A stretch of 26,349 nt of DNA, taken from Sandaracinobacteroides sp041909755. Lineage in GTDB: Bacteria > Pseudomonadota > Alphaproteobacteria > Sphingomonadales > Sphingomonadaceae. Shown here one piece after another: positions 7,372 through 14,198 of the stretch; the first letter of the stretch is position 1; every line of letters begins with the position of its first letter. Location: contig NZ_JAYRCW010000031.1 in NCBI RefSeq assembly GCF_041909755.1, positions 1-26,349 on the forward strand. The letters are read 5' to 3'. The position numbers and the translations under genes are program-made. The notes under the pieces were generated by a model that was not told the DNA's origin, did no database searches, and saw only the letters and a program-made list of their open reading frames with translations.

Positions 7372-8543
7372 ACGCCCCCACCGACATCGTGATCACCGCA
7401 GCCCGCCGCACCGCCATGGGCGGCTTCCAGGGCGATTTCCGCGACGTGACCGCGCCCGAACTGGGGGCCGCTGCGCTGAAGGCCGCCGTCGCCGACGCGA
7501 AGCTGGCCCCGGCCGACGTGGAGCAGGTGGTGATGGGCTGCGTGCTGCCCGCCGGCCTGGGGCAGGCCCCGGCGCGGCAGGCGGCGCTGAAGGCGGGCCT
7601 TGATCTGGGCGCCGCCTGCGTGACGCTGAACAAGATGTGCGGATCGGGCATGAAGGCTGTGATGGACGCGCATGACGCGCTGAAGGCCGGCTCCGCCGCC
7701 ATCATCGCAGCGGGCGGGATGGAGAGCATGACCAATGCGCCCTATCTGCTGCCCAAGGCGCGCGGCGGATACCGCATGGGCCATGGCCGGGTGATGGACC
7801 ACATGTTCCTGGATGGCCTGGAGGATGCCTATGAGCCGGGCCGCGCCATGGGCACCTTCGCCGAGGAAACCGCCCGCGCCTATCAGTTCACCCGGGAGGC
7901 GCAGGACGCCTATGCGCTGGAATCGCTGGCCCGCAGCCAGCGCGCCATCGCGGACGGCAGCTTTGCCACCGAAATCACCGCCGTCGCCACGAAGGCGGGC
8001 GAGGTGCTGGTGGACGAGCAGCCCGGCAAGGCCCGGCCCGACAAGATCCCCGGCCTGAAGCCCGCCTTCGCGCCGGACGGCACGGTGACGGCGGCGAACG
8101 CCAGCTCCATCTCGGACGGGGCGGCCGCGCTGATCCTGATGCGCCGCGAAACGGCCGAGGCGCGCGGCCTGACGCCGCTGGCCACCATCCTGGGCCACAG
8201 CGTGCATGCACAGAAGCCCGCCCTGTTCACGACGGCGCCCGTCCCCGCCATGCAGAAGCTGATGGGCAAGCTGGGCTGGAGCGTGGAGGGCACCGACCTG
8301 TTCGAGGTGAACGAGGCCTTTGCCGTGGTGACGATGGTGGCGATGCAGGAGCTGGGCATCCCCCACGCGAAGGTGAATGTGAACGGCGGCGCGACAGCGC
8401 TGGGCCATCCCATCGGCGCGTCGGGCGCGCGCATCCTCGTCACCCTTATCCATGCCCTGCAGAAGCGCGGCGGGGGCCGGGGTGTCGCCAGCCTGTGCAT
8501 CGGTGGCGGGGAGGCGACCGCGGTGGCGCTGCACGTGCAGTGA
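7368..8543 (+). CDS. Acetyl-CoA C-acyltransferase (thiolase)
   Basis: Thiolase of 391 aa catalysing acyl-CoA plus acetyl-CoA exchange; thiolysis in beta-oxidation or acetoacetyl-CoA formation are both possible. The acyl-accepting cysteine is C91 in N-K-M-C-G-S-G. G-G-M-E-S-M-T-N-A-P-Y is present, the base H347 lies in G-H-P-I-G-A-S-G-A-R, and C377 lies in C-I-G-G-G-E-A. The spacing matches biosynthetic-type thiolases (C89/H348/C378 in the Zoogloea enzyme). The ATG overlaps the stop of the binding-protein gene (ATGA), with GGAGA 8 nt upstream, so the two are likely one operon. Without neighbours such as a reductase, phaA versus atoB versus fadA-type roles cannot be decided. Confidence 0.95.
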   Translation: MNAPTDIVITAARRTAMGGFQGDFRDVTAPELGAAALKAAVADAKLAPADVEQVVMGCVLPAGLGQAPARQAALKAGLDLGAACVTLNKMCGSGMKAVMDAHDALKAGSAAIIAAGGMESMTNAPYLLPKARGGYRMGHGRVMDHMFLDGLEDAYEPGRAMGTFAEETARAYQFTREAQDAYALESLARSQRAIADGSFATEITAVATKAGEVLVDEQPGKARPDKIPGLKPAFAPDGTVTAANASSISDGAAALILMRRETAEARGLTPLATILGHSVHAQKPALFTTAPVPAMQKLMGKLGWSVEGTDLFEVNEAFAVVTMVAMQELGIPHAKVNVNGGATALGHPIGASGARILVTLIHALQKRGGGRGVASLCIGGGEATAVALHVQ

Positions 8544-8552
8544 TGCACTGCA
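8529..8552. repeat. Nested palindromes at the thiolase stop codon
   Basis: CTGCACGTGCAG (8529-8540) is a perfect 12-bp palindrome and is followed by TGCAGTG-ATG-CACTGCA (8536-8552), a 7-bp stem with a 3-nt loop around the stop codon. There is no T tract, so a Rho-independent terminator is unlikely. A protein-binding site in front of dnaN, or a transcript 3' end structure, is possible. Confidence 0.4.
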
Positions 8553-8584
8553 AAACAACCCGCTTCCACGCCCCCCGGCTTGCT

Positions 8585-8590
8585 GTATAG
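8585..8590 (+). promoter_or_regulatory. Possible -10 element of dnaN
   Basis: TATAGA lies about 37 nt before the dnaN ATG in the 83-bp gap after the thiolase gene. The -35 region is weak (TTCCAC about 16 nt upstream), so this is only tentative. Confidence 0.3.
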
Positions 8591-8626
8591 AGTCTGGAAA
8601 ACAGCCAGGCAGGGAATCCATAACGC

Positions 8627-9736
8627 ATGAAATTGGTCGTTGAACGCGCCGCACTTCTGAAGGCGCTGGGCCATGTGCAATCTGTGGTCGAACGGCGGAA
8701 CACCATTCCGATCCTGTCCAACGTGCTGCTGTCGGCAGACGGCCAGTCCGTGCGGCTGATGGCGACCGATCTTGATCTCCAGATCGTGGAGGAAGTGCCC
8801 GCGACCGTGGAAACGGCCGGGGCGACCACGGTTTCGGCCCACACCCTGTTCGATATCGTGCGCAAGCTGCCGGATGGCGCGCAGGTGACGCTGGATGCCG
8901 CCGCCTCCAAGATGGCGGTGACGGCCGGGCGGGCGCGCTTCTCTCTCCAGACCCTTCCGCGGGAGGATTTCCCGGTGATCGGCGAAAGCGACCTGCCGGT
9001 CTCGTTCAGCCTGCCCGCCGAAACGCTGGTGACGCTGATCGACAAGACCCGCTTCGCCATCTCCACGGAAGAGACGCGCTATTATCTGAACGGCATCTTC
9101 GTGCATGCGCCGGCCACGCCCGGCGGCACGCTGCGCGCCGTGGCGACCGACGGCCACCGGCTGGCCCGGGTGGAAATCCCGCTGCCCGAAGGCGCGTCCG
9201 GCATGCCGGACATCATCATCCCCCGCAAATGCGTGGCCGAGGTGCGCAAGCTGCTGGACGAACGCGGCGGCGATGTGGGGATTTCGCTCAGCCAGTCGAA
9301 GATCCGCTTCTCGATCGGGCAGGCTGTCCTCACCTCCAAGCTGATCGACGGCACCTTCCCCGATTACAGCCGCGTGATCCCCACCGCGAACGACAAGCTG
9401 CTGAAGATCGACCCCGCGACGCTGCGCGAGGGCGTGGACCGGGTGACGGCGATCGCCTCTGAAAAGACCCGCGCGGTCAAGCTGAGCCTGGATCGCGACC
9501 GCGTGACGCTGAGCGTGACCAGCCCGGAAAACGGCACCGCGAGCGAAGACGTGCCCGCCGACTATTCGGCGGCCGGTTTCGACGTCGGCTTCAACAGCCG
9601 CTATCTGATCGACATCCTCGACCAGGTTGAAGGCGACCTTGTCGAAGTCCATATGGCGGATGCCGCCGCCCCCACGCTCATCCGCGAAGCCGAGGACTCC
9701 GAAGCCCTCTATGTGCTGATGCCGATGCGGGTGTGA
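8627..9736 (+). CDS. dnaN: DNA polymerase III beta subunit (sliding clamp)
   Basis: Ring-shaped clamp that tethers replicative polymerase to DNA. At 369 aa it has the usual length, with three repeated clamp domains of about 120 residues. Seen motifs: the N-terminal M-K-L-V-V-E-R-A-A-L-L-K-A-L, V-V-E-R-R-N-T-I-P-I-L-S-N-V, G-T-L-R-A-V-A-T-D-G-H-R-L-A in the middle domain, G-T-F-P-D-Y-S-R-V-I-P, and the C-terminal Y-V-L-M-P-M-R-V. The last of these forms part of the peptide-binding pocket. AGGGA precedes the ATG at moderate distance. The gene is not next to dnaA here; it leads a string with a small membrane protein and ribD. Confidence 0.98.
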   Translation: MKLVVERAALLKALGHVQSVVERRNTIPILSNVLLSADGQSVRLMATDLDLQIVEEVPATVETAGATTVSAHTLFDIVRKLPDGAQVTLDAAASKMAVTAGRARFSLQTLPREDFPVIGESDLPVSFSLPAETLVTLIDKTRFAISTEETRYYLNGIFVHAPATPGGTLRAVATDGHRLARVEIPLPEGASGMPDIIIPRKCVAEVRKLLDERGGDVGISLSQSKIRFSIGQAVLTSKLIDGTFPDYSRVIPTANDKLLKIDPATLREGVDRVTAIASEKTRAVKLSLDRDRVTLSVTSPENGTASEDVPADYSAAGFDVGFNSRYLIDILDQVEGDLVEVHMADAAAPTLIREAEDSEALYVLMPMRV

Positions 9737-9768
9737 GTGTGATCCGGGCGGCCGACGCCGGAGACTGA

Positions 9769-10233
9769 ATGCCGATCAAGAAGCCAAAGGCGGTCAAGCT
9801 GCCGACGCCCTTCGCCGACCTCCATACCTCGGAGGATGACGATGCGCGCCGTCGCGCGCTGCTGATGAAGCGCGAACTGGAGGCGGCCGACGGCTTTTCC
9901 TGGAACGCCCCGCGAAAGGGGCTGATTTCGCGCTGGCGCGAACAGCCGCTGTACAAGACGCTGTTTGCCGTTGGCGCCGCCGGCATGGGCGCGGCGATCG
10001 TCGCCGCCTTCCTGGTTGCGATGGACAGCGGCATCGAGGTGCCGGAACGGGTGATCTATCTGGAAAGCTGGCGGGGTGACCGCACGGCGGAGGATGCCGT
10101 TTCCGAACGCGAGGAAGCGATGGCGAAGCTGAGGGCGCAGGTGGAAGCGAACCGCCGCGCCTATGAGGCGGAGCAGGCGCGGCTGAAGGCGCTGGAGGCC
10201 GAGCGCGCGGCCGCGCGCGCCGCGACGAGCTGA
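9769..10233 (+). CDS. Small single-pass membrane protein with C-terminal coiled coil, unrecognised
   Basis: A protein of 154 aa that I do not recognise. It has a charged N-terminal cytoplasmic part (about residues 1-62) and one transmembrane helix at about 65-84. A C-terminal Glu/Arg/Ala-rich segment (about 105-152) has strong coiled-coil character. GGAG lies 5 nt before the ATG. It sits 32 bp after dnaN and 1 bp before ribD, suggesting one transcript. Nothing in the sequence indicates a catalytic role; a structural or scaffolding role is conceivable but unproven. Confidence 0.75.
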   Translation: MPIKKPKAVKLPTPFADLHTSEDDDARRRALLMKRELEAADGFSWNAPRKGLISRWREQPLYKTLFAVGAAGMGAAIVAAFLVAMDSGIEVPERVIYLESWRGDRTAEDAVSEREEAMAKLRAQVEANRRAYEAEQARLKALEAERAAARAATS

Positions 10234-10234
10234 G

Positions 10235-11212
10235 GTGACGGCCGCCGCCGACGCCAGATGGATGGCAGCCGCGCTGGCGCTGGCCCGGCGCGGGCGCGGG
10301 CGGACCGGCGCCAACCCCAATGTCGGCAGCCTGCTGGTGACGGCGGGCCGCGTCGTCGGCCGCGGCTGGACGCAGGATGGCGGCCGACCCCATGCGGAGG
10401 CGATGGCGCTGGCGGAAGCCGGGAACGCGGCGCGCGGGGCGACCGCCTATGTCACTCTGGAGCCCTGCGCCCATCTTTCGCCCCGCGGGCCGGCCTGCGC
10501 CGACACGCTGGCGGCGGCCGGCATCGCCCGCGCAGTCGTCGCCATGGTGGACCCGGACGAACGGACGGCCGGACAGGGGCTGGCGCGGCTGAAAGCCGCC
10601 GGCATCGATGTCAGCCACGGCCTGATGGAGGCGGAGGCGCGACGCGAACTCGCCGGCTTTACCGGCCGGCTGGCGACGGGCCGCGCGGAGCTGACGCTGA
10701 AGCTCGCCCTTTCGATGGACGGGCGGCTGGCGATGGCGGACGGGCGCAGCCAGTGGATCACCGGAGAGCCGGCCCGCGCCTATGCCCATGCCCTGCGCGC
10801 CGAAGCCGATCTGGTGCTGGCGGGCGGCGGCACGCTGAGGGCCGACGCCCCGCACCTGACGGCGCGGCTGCCGGGCAGCACGGCGCCGCAGCCGCTGCGC
10901 GCCATTCTGACCGCCGGCCCCGTGCCCGACGGCTTCATTGCCCTTCCCTCGTTGGCCGCACTCGATGCGCTGGTCGCGGAGCGGCAGCTGAATCGCATCC
11001 TGTGCGAAGGCGGCGGCGGGCTGGCCGCAACCCTGTTGGCAGCCGGACGCGTGGACCGGCTGGCGATCCTGCGCGCCCCCATCCTGATCGGCGACGGCAT
11101 CGGGCTGGAAGCGCTGAAGCCCGCAGATCTGTCGGAAACCCACGGCCGGTGGCGGCTGGCGGACAGCCGGATGCTGGGCGTGGACCGGCTGGAGCTCTAT
11201 TCCCCGGCCTGA
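10235..11212 (+). CDS. ribD: Bifunctional riboflavin biosynthesis deaminase/reductase RibD
   Basis: Catalyses deamination of the diaminopyrimidine intermediate, then NADPH-dependent reduction of its ribosyl group. The N-terminal deaminase domain (about residues 1-145) has H53-A-E55, plus C78 and C88 in the P-C-A-H-L-S-P-R-G-P-A-C-A-D motif as zinc ligands. The reductase domain (about 150-325) starts with T-L-K-L-A-L-S-M-D-G-R and includes W-I-T-G and the C-E-G-G-G block. At 325 aa it is somewhat shorter than typical RibD (about 360). GTG at 10235 is taken because it gives the usual spacing to A-R-W-M-A-A-A-L-A-L-A. The 3' end overlaps the convergent gene by 16 bp. Confidence 0.95.
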   Translation: MTAAADARWMAAALALARRGRGRTGANPNVGSLLVTAGRVVGRGWTQDGGRPHAEAMALAEAGNAARGATAYVTLEPCAHLSPRGPACADTLAAAGIARAVVAMVDPDERTAGQGLARLKAAGIDVSHGLMEAEARRELAGFTGRLATGRAELTLKLALSMDGRLAMADGRSQWITGEPARAYAHALRAEADLVLAGGGTLRADAPHLTARLPGSTAPQPLRAILTAGPVPDGFIALPSLAALDALVAERQLNRILCEGGGGLAATLLAAGRVDRLAILRAPILIGDGIGLEALKPADLSETHGRWRLADSRMLGVDRLELYSPA

Positions 11213-11670
11213 TCGGCCGCCGCCTCTGTTTCGGGCACCAGCCGACTGTAGCGGTTCGGCCGGTTCGCCGGATCGCGCCAGTGCCGGCCCAGCAGCCACA
11301 GGATTCCGCCGGCCACCCCCATCGGCAGGCTGGTGAACAGCAGGCCAAGCGCGGACAGGTTCAGGCTGCGGCCCGGCGCGATGCTGTCCAGCAGCTGGGG
11401 ATTGCCGAAGGTGGCCGACAGCAGCAGCGTCAGCGCGACGCCGGTGCCGGCCGCGCCCAGCAGGATCAGCCCGGCCGGGATCAGGCGCCCGTCCGGCTCG
11501 GTCAGCAGGCCCAGCAGCAGCGGGATCAGCGCGACCAGCACATAGACGAGCAGGGCCAGATGGGTCTGGACGCTGCCGCCCTCGTGGAAGGCGATCGACC
11601 CGAACACGGGCGCCAGTGCCAGCAGCACGATGGCGAGCAGGTACAACAGCACGGCAGCGATCTTGCGCAA
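11197..11670 (-). CDS. Small polytopic membrane protein, unrecognised
   Basis: A protein of about 157 aa with four likely transmembrane helices, roughly residues 4-22, 35-54, 61-82 and 105-127 of this start, and a charged C-terminal tail. I do not recognise the family. TTG at 11670 is chosen because GGGAGG lies 5 nt upstream of it. A GTG at 11709 is in frame and adds 13 residues but has no Shine-Dalgarno. It is transcribed against ribD and their 3' ends overlap by 16 bp. It is divergent from ribE with about 115 bp between starts. Confidence 0.65.
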   Translation of the reverse strand: MRKIAAVLLYLLAIVLLALAPVFGSIAFHEGGSVQTHLALLVYVLVALIPLLLGLLTEPDGRLIPAGLILLGAAGTGVALTLLLSATFGNPQLLDSIAPGRSLNLSALGLLFTSLPMGVAGGILWLLGRHWRDPANRPNRYSRLVPETEAAADQAGE

Positions 11671-11749
11671 GGGCCCCTCCCGCAGGGGCAGCCCCGATTG
11701 CCCCCGCACGCCGCGACGCTAGCACGCGGGCCCTCGCAGATTCCAGCCC

Positions 11750-11778
11750 TTTCCCTGCGGCAAGCGGCAGCCTAAACC
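11750..11778 (+). promoter_or_regulatory. Candidate ribE promoter, leaderless type
   Basis: TTTCCC (11750-11755), 17-bp spacer, TAAACC (11773-11778), then 6 nt to the ribE ATG. No Shine-Dalgarno is present upstream of the ATG. The -35 match is weak. I see no FMN-riboswitch-like structure in this short gap. Confidence 0.35.
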
Positions 11779-11784
11779 CGCTTC

Positions 11785-12402
11785 ATGTTCACCGGAATCA
11801 TCACCGACGTCGGCGAGATCGTGGGTATCGAGCGCAAGCCCGGGCAGGATCTGAGGCTGTCGATCCGCACCGCCCTGGATCTGGCATCCGTCGCCATCGG
11901 CGCCTCCATCGCCTGCTCCGGCGTCTGCCTGACGGTCACCACGAAGGGGGCAGACCGCTTCACCGTGGATGTGTCGGGCGAAACGGTCAGCCGCACGGCG
12001 GCCGCCATGTGGGCCGAAGGCGCGAAGCTGAACCTGGAGCGCTCGCTGAAGGTGGGCGACGAGCTGGGCGGCCATATCGTGACCGGCCATGTGGACGGCA
12101 TCGGGCGGGTTGAGCTGGTGGAACGGGTGGACGGGTCGCACCATATCGCTGTCCGCGCGTCGGCCGCGCTGGCGCCGATGATCGCGCCCAAGGGATCGAT
12201 CGCGGTGGACGGCGTCTCTCTGACGGTGAACGCGGTGGACGACGAGCCGGACGGCAGCGCCATCTTCCACCTGAACATCATCCCCCACACCGCCGAATGG
12301 ACGACGCTGGGCGGCGCGGCGCCGGGGCGGGAGGTCAACCTGGAGGTGGACGTGCTGGCGCGCTATCTTCAGCGCATGGCGGGGCGCGCCATCACATCCT
12401 GA
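11785..12402 (+). CDS. ribE: Riboflavin synthase alpha chain
   Basis: Converts two 6,7-dimethyl-8-ribityllumazine molecules into riboflavin and the pyrimidinedione. At 205 aa it is of normal length. The two lumazine-binding repeats are visible: the first opens with M-F-T-G-I-I and has I-A-C-S-G-V-C-L-T-V. The second opens with G-H-I-V-T-G-H-V-D-G-I-G and has I-A-V-D-G-V-S-L-T-V-N. The enzyme is a cytosolic trimer by family knowledge. It leads a ribE-ribB-ribH-lepA arrangement on one strand. Its stop codon lies inside the first of two inverted repeats located in front of ribB. Confidence 0.97.
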   Translation: MFTGIITDVGEIVGIERKPGQDLRLSIRTALDLASVAIGASIACSGVCLTVTTKGADRFTVDVSGETVSRTAAAMWAEGAKLNLERSLKVGDELGGHIVTGHVDGIGRVELVERVDGSHHIAVRASAALAPMIAPKGSIAVDGVSLTVNAVDDEPDGSAIFHLNIIPHTAEWTTLGGAAPGREVNLEVDVLARYLQRMAGRAITS

Positions 12403-12407
12403 TGTGA
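12392..12407. promoter_or_regulatory. Putative operator 1 upstream of ribB (TCACAT-N4-ATGTGA)
   Basis: Inverted repeat with 6-bp arms TCACAT and ATGTGA and centre CCTG; the arms extend to 7 bp if the central C/G pair is counted. It overlaps the ribE stop codon at 12400-12402. The same arms and centre length recur 32 bp downstream. Confidence 0.65.
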
Positions 12408-12423
12408 AGAACAGGGTTGCGCA

Positions 12424-12439
12424 TCACATAGTCATGTGA
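12424..12439. promoter_or_regulatory. Putative operator 2 upstream of ribB (TCACAT-N4-ATGTGA)
   Basis: Second identical inverted repeat, centre AGTC, exactly 32 bp after the first, so both would face the same side of the helix. It touches the ribB Shine-Dalgarno (GAGAAGG, 12438-12444), which sits 7 nt before the ATG. As RNA it could also form a hairpin next to the ribosome site. Confidence 0.65.
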
Positions 12440-12451
12440 GAAGGCCGGTGA

Positions 12452-13720
12452 ATGGCACAGCAGATTCTCGACCGCATCCGCGACCATCTGGCCGAAACCG
12501 GCCTCAGCCGATCAGGCCTTGCGAAGGCCGCCGGGCTTCACGCCAACACGCTGCGCGATCTGGACGACGCCGGCTGGAACCCGACGGCGGACACGCTGAA
12601 GAAGCTGGAGGCCTTTCTGTCGGGCGCCGGCCCTTCGCCGCTGGTGCCGATCGAGGAGATCATTGCCGAGGCGCGCAATGGCCGCATGTATATCCTGGTG
12701 GACGACGAGGACCGGGAAAATGAAGGCGACCTGATCATTCCGGCGCAGATGGCGACGCCGGACGCCGTCAATTTCATGGCGACCCATGGGCGCGGTCTGA
12801 TCTGCCTGTCGCTGTCGAAATCGCGGGTCGATCAGCTGGGCCTGCCGCTGATGTCCTCGATGAACCGCACCCGGCACGAGACCGCCTTCACCGTTTCGAT
12901 CGAGGCGAAGGAGGGGGTGACGACGGGCATTTCCGCCGCCGACCGGGCGCGGACCATCGCGGTCGCCATCGACGGATCGAAGGGCGCCGAGGCGATCGTG
13001 ACGCCGGGCCATGTGTTCCCGCTGGTTGCCCGCAACGGCGGCGTGCTGGTGCGCGCCGGCCATACCGAGGCGGCGGTGGACGTGAGCCGGCTGGCGGGGT
13101 TGAACCCTTCGGGCGTGATCTGCGAGATCATGAACGAGGACGGCACCATGGCCCGCCTGCCGGACCTGATCCCGTTCGCGAAGAAGCACGGCCTGAAGAT
13201 CGGCACCATCCGCGACCTGATCGCCTATCGGATGCGCCACGACCATCTGGTGGCGAAGGTGGCCGAGGTGGAGATCGAGAGCGAGCATGGCGGGAAATGG
13301 ACCGCCATGACCTATGCCAACACCGCCGAATATGCCGAGCATCTGGTGCTGCAGAAGGGCCGCATCGATCCGGCGAAGCCGACGCTGGTGCGGGTGCATG
13401 TGGTGAACGCCTTCGCCGACCTGTTCCACGAGGCAGGCGGGCGATCCGGCCTGATCGGAAAGGCGATGAACTGTATCGCCGCCGAAGGATCGGGCGTGCT
13501 GATCCTGATCCGCGACAGCCGGGCGGACGGCCTGTCGCAGCAGATGAAGGCCAGGGGGATGGGCGAGTTCAACACCGTTCGCGAACTGGGCGTCGGCTCG
13601 CAGATTCTCGTCGACCTGGGGGTGGACGAGATGGAGCTTCTCACCACCGGGCACCGGGCCTATGTGGGCCTTGAAGGCTATGGCCTGAAGGTCGTTTCCG
13701 AACGGCCTCTGATCGATTGA
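12452..13720 (+). CDS. ribB: 3,4-dihydroxy-2-butanone 4-phosphate synthase with N-terminal HTH and degenerate RibA-like C-terminus
   Basis: A 422-aa protein with three parts. (1) Residues about 3-57 form a Cro/C1 (XRE)-type helix-turn-helix: helix 2 at about 19-27, turn at G28, recognition helix H30-D38, then W-N-P-T and a closing helix. (2) Residues about 66-268 are the DHBP synthase, which makes the four-carbon riboflavin precursor from ribulose 5-phosphate. The acidic metal/substrate loop D-D-E-D-R-E-N-E-G-D spans 84-93, and H-G-R-G-L-I-C, T-T-G-I-S-A-A-D-R and the R-A-G-H-T-E-A block are all present. (3) Residues about 270-422 resemble GTP cyclohydrolase II but lack the C-L-T-G-D and R-C-D-C-G zinc ligands, so GCH II activity is not expected (a RibBX-like architecture). 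Two identical inverted repeats precede the gene. Confidence 0.95.
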   Translation: MAQQILDRIRDHLAETGLSRSGLAKAAGLHANTLRDLDDAGWNPTADTLKKLEAFLSGAGPSPLVPIEEIIAEARNGRMYILVDDEDRENEGDLIIPAQMATPDAVNFMATHGRGLICLSLSKSRVDQLGLPLMSSMNRTRHETAFTVSIEAKEGVTTGISAADRARTIAVAIDGSKGAEAIVTPGHVFPLVARNGGVLVRAGHTEAAVDVSRLAGLNPSGVICEIMNEDGTMARLPDLIPFAKKHGLKIGTIRDLIAYRMRHDHLVAKVAEVEIESEHGGKWTAMTYANTAEYAEHLVLQKGRIDPAKPTLVRVHVVNAFADLFHEAGGRSGLIGKAMNCIAAEGSGVLILIRDSRADGLSQQMKARGMGEFNTVRELGVGSQILVDLGVDEMELLTTGHRAYVGLEGYGLKVVSERPLID

Positions 13721-13729
13721 GGGGGCAAC

Positions 13730-14149
13730 ATGGCCAAGGTTCTGATCGTCTGCGCCGGTTTCTACCGGCACATCTATGACCTGCAGCTGAAGGGCGCGAT
13801 CGACGCACTGGAGGCCGGCGGGCACAAGCATGAGCTGGTGGAAGTGCCCGGCGCGCTGGAGATTCCGGCCGCGATTTCCATGGCCGCCGACAGCGGCGCC
13901 TATGACGCCTATGTGGCGCTGGGCTGCGTGATCCGGGGCGAGACCTTCCATTTCGAGATCGTCTCCACCGAAAGCGCCCGCGGCATCATGGCGCTGACGC
14001 TGGACGGCCTGCCTGTCGGCAACGGCATCCTGACGGTGGAGAATGAAGCGCAGGCGCTGGTGCGCGCCGATCCTGCGCAGAAGAACAAGGCCGGCGAGGC
14101 CGTGGCGGCCGCCCTTGCCCTGTTGGAGCTGAAGCGCCGCTTCGGCTGA
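13730..14149 (+). CDS. ribH: 6,7-dimethyl-8-ribityllumazine synthase
   Basis: Penultimate riboflavin enzyme, condensing the RibB and RibD products; assembles as pentamers or 60-mers by family knowledge. The 139-aa protein has V-P-G-A-L-E-I-P near residue 40 and the G-C-V-I-R-G-E-T-F-H-F-E motif, with H74 as the likely acid/base. E76 and the late N-K-A-G-E-A helix complete the family pattern. A purine-rich GAGGGGG lies just upstream of the ATG, 9 bp after the ribB stop, so it is co-transcribed with ribB. With ribD, ribE and ribB also present, only a functional GTP cyclohydrolase II (ribA) is missing from the window. Confidence 0.97.
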   Translation: MAKVLIVCAGFYRHIYDLQLKGAIDALEAGGHKHELVEVPGALEIPAAISMAADSGAYDAYVALGCVIRGETFHFEIVSTESARGIMALTLDGLPVGNGILTVENEAQALVRADPAQKNKAGEAVAAALALLELKRRFG

Positions 14150-14164
14150 ACGCCCCGCCGCGCT

Positions 14165-14192
14165 TTGCCATTCGCGCGCCACGCGCTAAGGG
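14165..14192 (+). promoter_or_regulatory. Candidate lepA promoter, leaderless type
   Basis: TTGCCA (14165-14170), 16-bp spacer, TAAGGG (14187-14192), then 6 nt to the lepA ATG. The same stretch contains a perfect 9-bp inverted repeat (14172-14180 with 14191-14199) whose loop holds CGCTAA. No Shine-Dalgarno is visible. Transcription starting at the ATG would remove the hairpin from the mRNA. Confidence 0.45.
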
Positions 14193-14198
14193 CGCGCG

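Noticed and set aside
12392..12439. CRP/FNR-type sites in front of ribB
   Set aside because: CRP sites are TGTGA-N6-TCACA; here the arms are in the opposite order (TCACA-N6-TGTGA).
11710..12451. FMN riboswitch for the rib genes
   Set aside because: The gaps before ribE (about 75-115 bp) and ribB (49 bp) are too short for the roughly 140-nt RFN element and show none of its conserved segments to my eye.
13268..13720. Functional GTP cyclohydrolase II (ribA) domain
   Set aside because: The three zinc-binding cysteines and the R-C-D-C-G motif are absent.
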